Part shown: positions 6,589 through 9,988 of the stretch, one piece after another
How positions within the stretch are numbered: position 1 is the stretch's first letter
Layout: each line of letters begins with the position of its first letter
Origin: Lysobacterales bacterium
Lineage (GTDB): Bacteria; Pseudomonadota; Gammaproteobacteria; Xanthomonadales; SZUA-36
Reading direction: 5' to 3'
Assembly: GCA_009692275.1 (NCBI GenBank)
Contig: SHZL01000080.1
Location: forward strand, 1 to 9,988
Length of the DNA: 9,988 bases
The notes under the pieces: generated by a model
Databases searched by the model: none
Seen by the model: only the letters and a program-made list of their open reading frames with translations
What the model was told of the DNA's origin: nothing
Program-made: the position numbers and the translations under genes

Positions 6589-7368
6589 ATGATGCGGCAA
6601 ATCGTGCTATTCCTGATGCTGATGGTACCACTGGCTGCGATTGCAGATTCCGGTCCACTTTTCATGAAGCACCTGTTGGGCGAGCGTGAGTTTTACGAGC
6701 CATGGGGCATTGGTTTTGACTTCTATACCATGGAACAAACCTACGATATCAAGCAACTTACATTTGATCTTCCTGGCGTAACCATTCCGGACGCTTCCCA
6801 ACTGGATGTCCATAATGATGTTACGCATTACGACCTCAAGGCGGACGTGTGGCTCACCCCTTTCCTGAATGTTTTTGGAATACTCGGCCACATGAATGCC
6901 GAAACCATTGTGGACTTGAGCAGCGTGCCAATCACGGGGCTTCCCTTTGCGCTGGGTAAATTGCCGGTAAAGTATGATGGACTGGTGTATGGCCTCGGCC
7001 TGACCCTCGCATATGGTGGCGAACACTGGTTTACCTCGCTCATATCCACATGGACCGATACGTCCCTGAATGGTGACTTTGACTCCTCGGTGAAAAGTTT
7101 TACGGCGCAACCGCGAATTGGTCCGTTGTGGGGGAAGTGGGCTTTCTGGCTGGGTGGTTTGTACATCGATACCAAGGAAGACCATTCGGGGGTAGTCCAG
7201 CTACCCGTCCTGGGTCCTGTGCCCTTTGCAGTTGAGCTCGAAGCGTCGCACAAATGGAATACGGCTGTAGGCGCCGGCTACGAATTCAGCACAAAAGCAA
7301 TGCTTTACCTTGAAGTCGGATTCGGCAAACGCGACCATACGCTGTTCAATTTCACCTACAGGTTCTGA
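6589..7368 (+). CDS. Predicted outer-membrane beta-barrel protein, 259 aa
   Basis: The ATG at 6589-6591 opens a signal peptide (MMRQIVLFLMLMVPLAAIADS, cleavage probably after AIA or ADS). A second ATG at 6592 is better spaced from AGGAG (6581-6585) and may be the real one. The mature part has the alternating polar/hydrophobic strands of a beta-barrel, with glycine and aromatic girdle residues (for example LVYGLGLTLAYGGEHWF and WAFWLGGLYIDT), and it ends in TLFNFTYRF. A terminal phenylalanine after alternating aromatics is the usual outer-membrane insertion signal. I do not recognise the family, and there is no visible enzyme motif. TATACT at 6558-6563 is a possible -10 box, but no good -35 box is seen. 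Its stop is immediately followed by the start of the next gene, so the two are surely co-translated and probably act together in the envelope. Confidence 0.8.
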   Translation: MMRQIVLFLMLMVPLAAIADSGPLFMKHLLGEREFYEPWGIGFDFYTMEQTYDIKQLTFDLPGVTIPDASQLDVHNDVTHYDLKADVWLTPFLNVFGILGHMNAETIVDLSSVPITGLPFALGKLPVKYDGLVYGLGLTLAYGGEHWFTSLISTWTDTSLNGDFDSSVKSFTAQPRIGPLWGKWAFWLGGLYIDTKEDHSGVVQLPVLGPVPFAVELEASHKWNTAVGAGYEFSTKAMLYLEVGFGKRDHTLFNFTYRF

Positions 7369-8310
7369 GTGCGCTCGCTCGTTGTTGCGAGCCTGATCCT
7401 GTTTCTCGTGGTGCCGCTTGAGTGCTGCGCCTATGAGACCGACCAGTTCAGCCATCGCCAGGAGCCGATCAGCGATTCAACGGTAGTGCTGGATGCAAAG
7501 GTCAATGCGACACTCGCGGACATTGTCCGTGACTGGCACGGTTCGCGAAATGACTGGAAGTTTGTCATGGCGGTTTTTCACCGCCTTGGCGGCTATTACT
7601 GGGTTGACAAAATCGAGGAATGGGCCAGTGAGTCGCCGGATATTCAACGCCTCCAGACATCGCGGTGGGACTCCATCTATCACAGCCATCCCCTCTGGGC
7701 CTCAAGGGTGGCTGGCCTGTTCGGTGTAGGATCCACGATCAAGCTCAATAACCAGTTTATTGGATCCGACAAACTCGGCCATTTTTTTTCGCAGGGAAAA
7801 AAATTCTACCACCGCTACGAGTTGACCCACGATGAGGCCCTGGCGGCCGAACGATCCGCTTACACCGAGCGTGCAATTTTTGGTCAGATGACCACTGGCG
7901 TTTATTCAAATGCGGACCTGGTGGCCAACTATGAGGGCTGCCGGTTCTATCGCAGCCTGTTTGAAGACAACATTATCCCCGGCAAACCAGCCATTCTCGC
8001 CTGGCAGGATGATCACTGGATCATCCAGCGTCCTTTTACCTTTGCTGATCACGTTAACGCGTACTGGGACGAAGCATTGAACATAAGCCATTACGATAAA
8101 TTGCTTTACCCTTACATGAAGACCAGGCTCATGACATTTTGCCCTGACTACCAGGCGGCGCCGGAATTATGGGTAATTGAAGACGAACAGTCATTGCAGG
8201 AACGCTACGCGCTCCTGCAATTAAGAGACACATCAGAGCTCAGATTGAACTTCCTCTGCCCGCAAATTCCCTCCCCTGCGATCAGGGAGTCGGCGAAACC
8301 GCTGGACTGA
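7369..8310 (+). CDS. Secreted protein with GSDKLGHFF motif, 313 aa, unknown function
   Basis: The GTG start at 7369 directly abuts the TGA of the beta-barrel gene, which indicates translational coupling. The first 21 residues (MRSLVVASLILFLVVPLECC and A) form a signal peptide; the cysteines do not form a proper lipobox, so it is likely periplasmic rather than a lipoprotein. The mature protein is soluble and rich in Trp, Tyr and His. Its most distinctive block is GSDKLGHFFSQGKKFYHRY (133-151), followed by an acidic helix DEALAAERSAYTERAIFG and TGVYSNADLVANYEGCRFY (176-194). The DKxxHF pattern recalls a motif in the small DUF2279/YfiM lipoproteins, but the rest does not match, and I make no family call. 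Cysteines 191, 258 and 297 could form disulfides. Its 3' end overlaps the convergent MBL gene by 29 bases. Confidence 0.82.
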   Translation: MRSLVVASLILFLVVPLECCAYETDQFSHRQEPISDSTVVLDAKVNATLADIVRDWHGSRNDWKFVMAVFHRLGGYYWVDKIEEWASESPDIQRLQTSRWDSIYHSHPLWASRVAGLFGVGSTIKLNNQFIGSDKLGHFFSQGKKFYHRYELTHDEALAAERSAYTERAIFGQMTTGVYSNADLVANYEGCRFYRSLFEDNIIPGKPAILAWQDDHWIIQRPFTFADHVNAYWDEALNISHYDKLLYPYMKTRLMTFCPDYQAAPELWVIEDEQSLQERYALLQLRDTSELRLNFLCPQIPSPAIRESAKPLD

Positions 8311-9130
8311 AACTAACCTGATCCATGGGATTCTCAAGGATCAGAACGTCGGGGTAAGCGCCTTGCATATATTCCTTGGTCTCTGCCATTTCGCCGGGCG
8401 GAATGTGGTTGGCAATTTTGTGCGGCACATCGATGTAGGTACTCACCAGTTCGCCGCCAGGTCCGGGTGCGAAATACCAAAACGGCAGCAACGCTATATC
8501 TATGCCCATCGAATGGACACCTGCACGGATAAAATCCGCAGCGTTCATGTCGGCGTCACCCACATGTAGAACCCGCATTCCTCCGATTTCAACCAGGAAG
8601 CCGAAATTCTGCAGTACGGCGTATTTACCTCCCCCGTGGCTCAAGCGGAAAGCCGTGATCTTGATGTCCCCCAGTTGCATGACCTCCGGTTGGCCATACT
8701 GGGGATCAATGACCTTGATCCGCGCACCGGCAACCGCTAATTGGCGACATTTTTCATGCATCAGGTCCACCACCTGCTGGGAAGACACCAGAAGTGTGCC
8801 CGTGCTTTTCTGCATGAGCTGGCAAGATGCCGCAGGTTGATTGTGGTCGTGGTGCTGGTGCGAGACCAGTGCCACTTCAATCTCCGCGAATGGACCGCTG
8901 GCCCTGGAATACAGGGCGACGACGTTTTCCGGCAATCCACCGTACAGGGAGTAGGGCTCAGTTACCATGCCGTCAATCATGACCTGGTTTTTGCCGCCAT
9001 CCGAGAGAATGACACCTTCATTTGCCAGTTGAGTGACAGTGACATCGGCAGGTAAAACCTCAGGTGCCATAATGCCTGCAAAAAGTGCGAGGATGACCAG
9101 CTTACCGCCGATCCGGGCGCTTGACTGCAT
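8282..9130 (-). CDS. Secreted metallo-beta-lactamase-fold hydrolase, 282 aa
   Basis: This is a metallo-beta-lactamase-fold protein of the UlaG-like (COG2220) kind, with an N-terminal signal peptide ending near PEVLPA, so it acts in the periplasm or outside. Counting from the ATG at 9128-9130: the HxHxDH motif is HQHHDH (91-96), the next metal histidine is in LSHGGG (165), the bridging aspartate is in HVGDAD (Asp192 or Asp194), and a late histidine lies in VPHKIANH (237/242). The metal site therefore looks complete. The substrate cannot be told. I chose the ATG because AGGAG lies nine bases upstream; the TTG three codons earlier abuts that AGGAG and cannot use it. Its first 29 bases overlap the end of the GNAT gene, so it is the last gene of the kinase-GNAT-MBL operon. 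No terminator is seen at its 3' end, which overlaps the facing gene. Confidence 0.88.
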   Translation of the reverse strand: MQSSARIGGKLVILALFAGIMAPEVLPADVTVTQLANEGVILSDGGKNQVMIDGMVTEPYSLYGGLPENVVALYSRASGPFAEIEVALVSHQHHDHNQPAASCQLMQKSTGTLLVSSQQVVDLMHEKCRQLAVAGARIKVIDPQYGQPEVMQLGDIKITAFRLSHGGGKYAVLQNFGFLVEIGGMRVLHVGDADMNAADFIRAGVHSMGIDIALLPFWYFAPGPGGELVSTYIDVPHKIANHIPPGEMAETKEYMQGAYPDVLILENPMDQVSFSPAVSPTP

Positions 9131-9695
9131 AACGAACAACTCCTAGTTCTGAGCCCGATCCGGTGTAAACAAAGCCATTTTTCTGCATTACCCGGATGGA
9201 CTGTTTTAAATGGGGTAGAGTCTCGGCACAGACCTCTACGACGCTTTGATGGCTAAATGCCCAGGTAACCAGGCGCTCAACCGCTTCGGTGGCAAAGCCC
9301 TGATTGCGAAACTGGCTCAGGACAGAATAACCAATTTCGACCGAACCTGCTGCATTTGGCCGTCCTTTGAAGCCGCAAATACCCAGTACTTCCGACTCCC
9401 CCTTCTCGCTGGTCAAAAGATACCAGAACGACCAGCCGTGTTCCGCGGGATCAGCTACCTGGCGCAATGCATATTCCATCGGCTCCCGGTCGTACAAATC
9501 AGGCGGCCAATTTTCCGGAACGATAGCATCCAGCATCGTACCCAGTAAGGTGACGTCCCCGAGGTCTGCCTGCACGAGCTCTGTATTGGCGGCAACCATG
9601 GTCATGCGCGGCGACTCCAGGGTGCGCAGGCGCGTGCGCGCCGGTTCTGCGCCAGGTACTGGTTTTTTCCCTTTTCCCCAGCCCATTGGGATCAC
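9102..9695 (-). CDS. GNAT-family N-acetyltransferase (RimJ/RimL-like), 197 aa
   Basis: The protein belongs to the Acetyltransf_3 branch of GNAT enzymes, which move acetyl from acetyl-CoA to an amino group. Evidence: the opening LESPRMTMVAAN (26-37) typical of this branch, ENWPPDLYD (61-69), the WYLL...GICGFKGRP strands (91-113), motif A VEIGYSVLSQFRNQGFATEAV (119-139) with the acetyl-CoA pyrophosphate loop QFRNQGFA, and motif B with SIRVMQKNGFVYTG (166-179). No signal peptide, so it is cytoplasmic. The start is uncertain: the GTG at 9693-9695 has AGG five bases upstream and is used here, while the ATG at 9684-9686 is equally in frame. Either leaves a basic N-terminal extension of 20 or more residues before the domain. 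The gene starts six bases after the kinase stop and overlaps the MBL start. Substrate unknown. Confidence 0.88.
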   Translation of the reverse strand: MIPMGWGKGKKPVPGAEPARTRLRTLESPRMTMVAANTELVQADLGDVTLLGTMLDAIVPENWPPDLYDREPMEYALRQVADPAEHGWSFWYLLTSEKGESEVLGICGFKGRPNAAGSVEIGYSVLSQFRNQGFATEAVERLVTWAFSHQSVVEVCAETLPHLKQSIRVMQKNGFVYTGSGSELGVVRYAVKRPDRR

Positions 9696-9701
9696 GCTTG
9701 C

Positions 9702-9988
9702 CTAAAGAGCTGTATTGTAACCATTCCCTTTGTCGTAACCATACCCATTGTTGTAACCAATCATAAACTGCTCCCAGCAAGATTCCAGGTTACTGGCATG
9801 TTGATGTGGCCACAGCTTTGCAAGCGATCGGCGCAATCGTTTCAAGTTTGACTTGAACAAGCGCGTCGCGCGGGTACGAAAGAAGGCCCGATCGAAATCA
9901 ATCAGGTAAATCGCTGCGGCTTCACCATCAGCGGGTCTGATCAGGATATTACGGGCATTGAGATCAGGATGCACCAGGCCCGTCGCGT
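9702..9988 (-). CDS. kdkA: Kdo kinase (KdkA/WaaP-like), C-terminal part, cut by window edge
   Basis: Only the C-terminal 94 or so residues are in the window; the frame stays open to the right edge. The catalytic loop reads ATGLVHPDLNARNILI and the metal-binding segment YLIDFDRAFF, which is the pattern of 3-deoxy-D-manno-octulosonic acid (Kdo) kinase in the WaaP/Kdo-kinase fold: His-x-Asp, Asn, then DFD in place of the DFG of protein kinases. This enzyme phosphorylates the inner-core Kdo of lipopolysaccharide on the cytoplasmic side of the inner membrane. The following RLFKSNLKRLRRSLAKL is also typical. The last residues (GYNNGYGYDKGNGYNTAL) are an unusual repeat tail. It is the most upstream visible gene of the operon with the GNAT and MBL genes. 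A related heptose kinase is a less likely alternative. Confidence 0.82.
   Translation of the reverse strand, partial: ATGLVHPDLNARNILIRPADGEAAAIYLIDFDRAFFRTRATRLFKSNLKRLRRSLAKLWPHQHASNLESCWEQFMIGYNNGYGYDKGNGYNTAL
9717..9761. repeat. 18-base tandem repeat, two and a half copies
   Basis: GTAACCATTCCCTTTGTC (9717-9734), GTAACCATACCCATTGTT (9735-9752) and the partial GTAACCAAT (9753-9761) form a tandem repeat with an 18-base unit, the two full copies differing at four positions. Eighteen bases is six codons, and in the kinase frame it gives the repeated pattern GYNNGY, GYDKGN, GYNTAL at the protein's C-terminus. The repeat keeps the reading frame, so slippage would lengthen or shorten the tail without breaking it. 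Confidence 0.75.

Noticed and set aside
6409..6665. 85-codon minus-strand frame whose stop overlaps the EamA ATG
   Set aside because: The overlap looks like coupling, but the frame runs antisense into the signal-peptide region of the beta-barrel gene and its product resembles nothing known.
9131..9139. TTG start for the MBL-fold gene
   Set aside because: The TTG directly follows AGGAG, leaving no spacing; the ATG nine bases further is properly placed.
1..9988. CRISPR array, insertion sequence or prophage
   Set aside because: No regularly spaced repeats, no transposase, integrase or phage structural genes were found on either strand.

Overview
This window looks like chromosomal DNA of a Gram-negative bacterium, most likely a gammaproteobacterium. 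The grounds are an RNase D whose domain order and motifs match the proteobacterial enzyme, the end of a Kdo (lipopolysaccharide inner-core) kinase, a predicted outer-membrane beta-barrel ending in phenylalanine, and moderately GC-rich coding DNA. No phage, transposase, integrase or CRISPR sequence is visible. The species cannot be fixed from this DNA alone.

Layout. Positions 7-204 (minus) encode a 65-residue membrane-anchored small protein. A 356-base gene-free stretch follows, with several inverted and direct repeats. Positions 561-1211 (minus) encode a 2OG-Fe(II) oxygenase-like protein, and 1305-3188 (minus) a secreted protein with a helical-repeat N-terminus and a SUMF1/FGE-like C-terminus that lacks the catalytic cysteine motif. 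Divergent from it, 3282-4427 (plus) is rnd (RNase D), then a small hairpin and a tRNA-Arg(CCT) gene at 4477-4552. A DUF6502-type gene (4511-5422, minus) converges on the tRNA and ends inside it: its stop codon overlaps the anticodon. Upstream of it lie a candidate 58-residue membrane micro-protein gene (5461-5637, minus) and a good sigma70-type promoter (5663-5692, minus). This segment is visibly more AT-rich than its flanks.

Positions 5801-6408 (minus) hold a broken EamA/DMT transporter: the first half and the end of the second half survive in different frames, with about two membrane helices missing. Positions 6589-8310 (plus) are a two-gene operon of unrecognised function, a predicted outer-membrane beta-barrel followed directly by a secreted protein with a GSDKLGHFF motif. 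The right end (8282-9988, minus) is a compact operon in the order kdkA-like kinase (partial, Gly/Tyr/Asn repeat tail), GNAT acetyltransferase, secreted metallo-beta-lactamase-fold protein.

How they fit together. Much of the window concerns the cell envelope: LPS core phosphorylation, a beta-barrel with a secreted partner, a periplasmic SUMF1-like protein and a periplasmic MBL-fold protein. rnd and the adjacent tRNA belong to RNA metabolism. The points most worth a second look are the tRNA/DUF6502 overlap, the unlisted micro-protein with its own promoter, the transporter deletion scar, and the two-gene beta-barrel operon.
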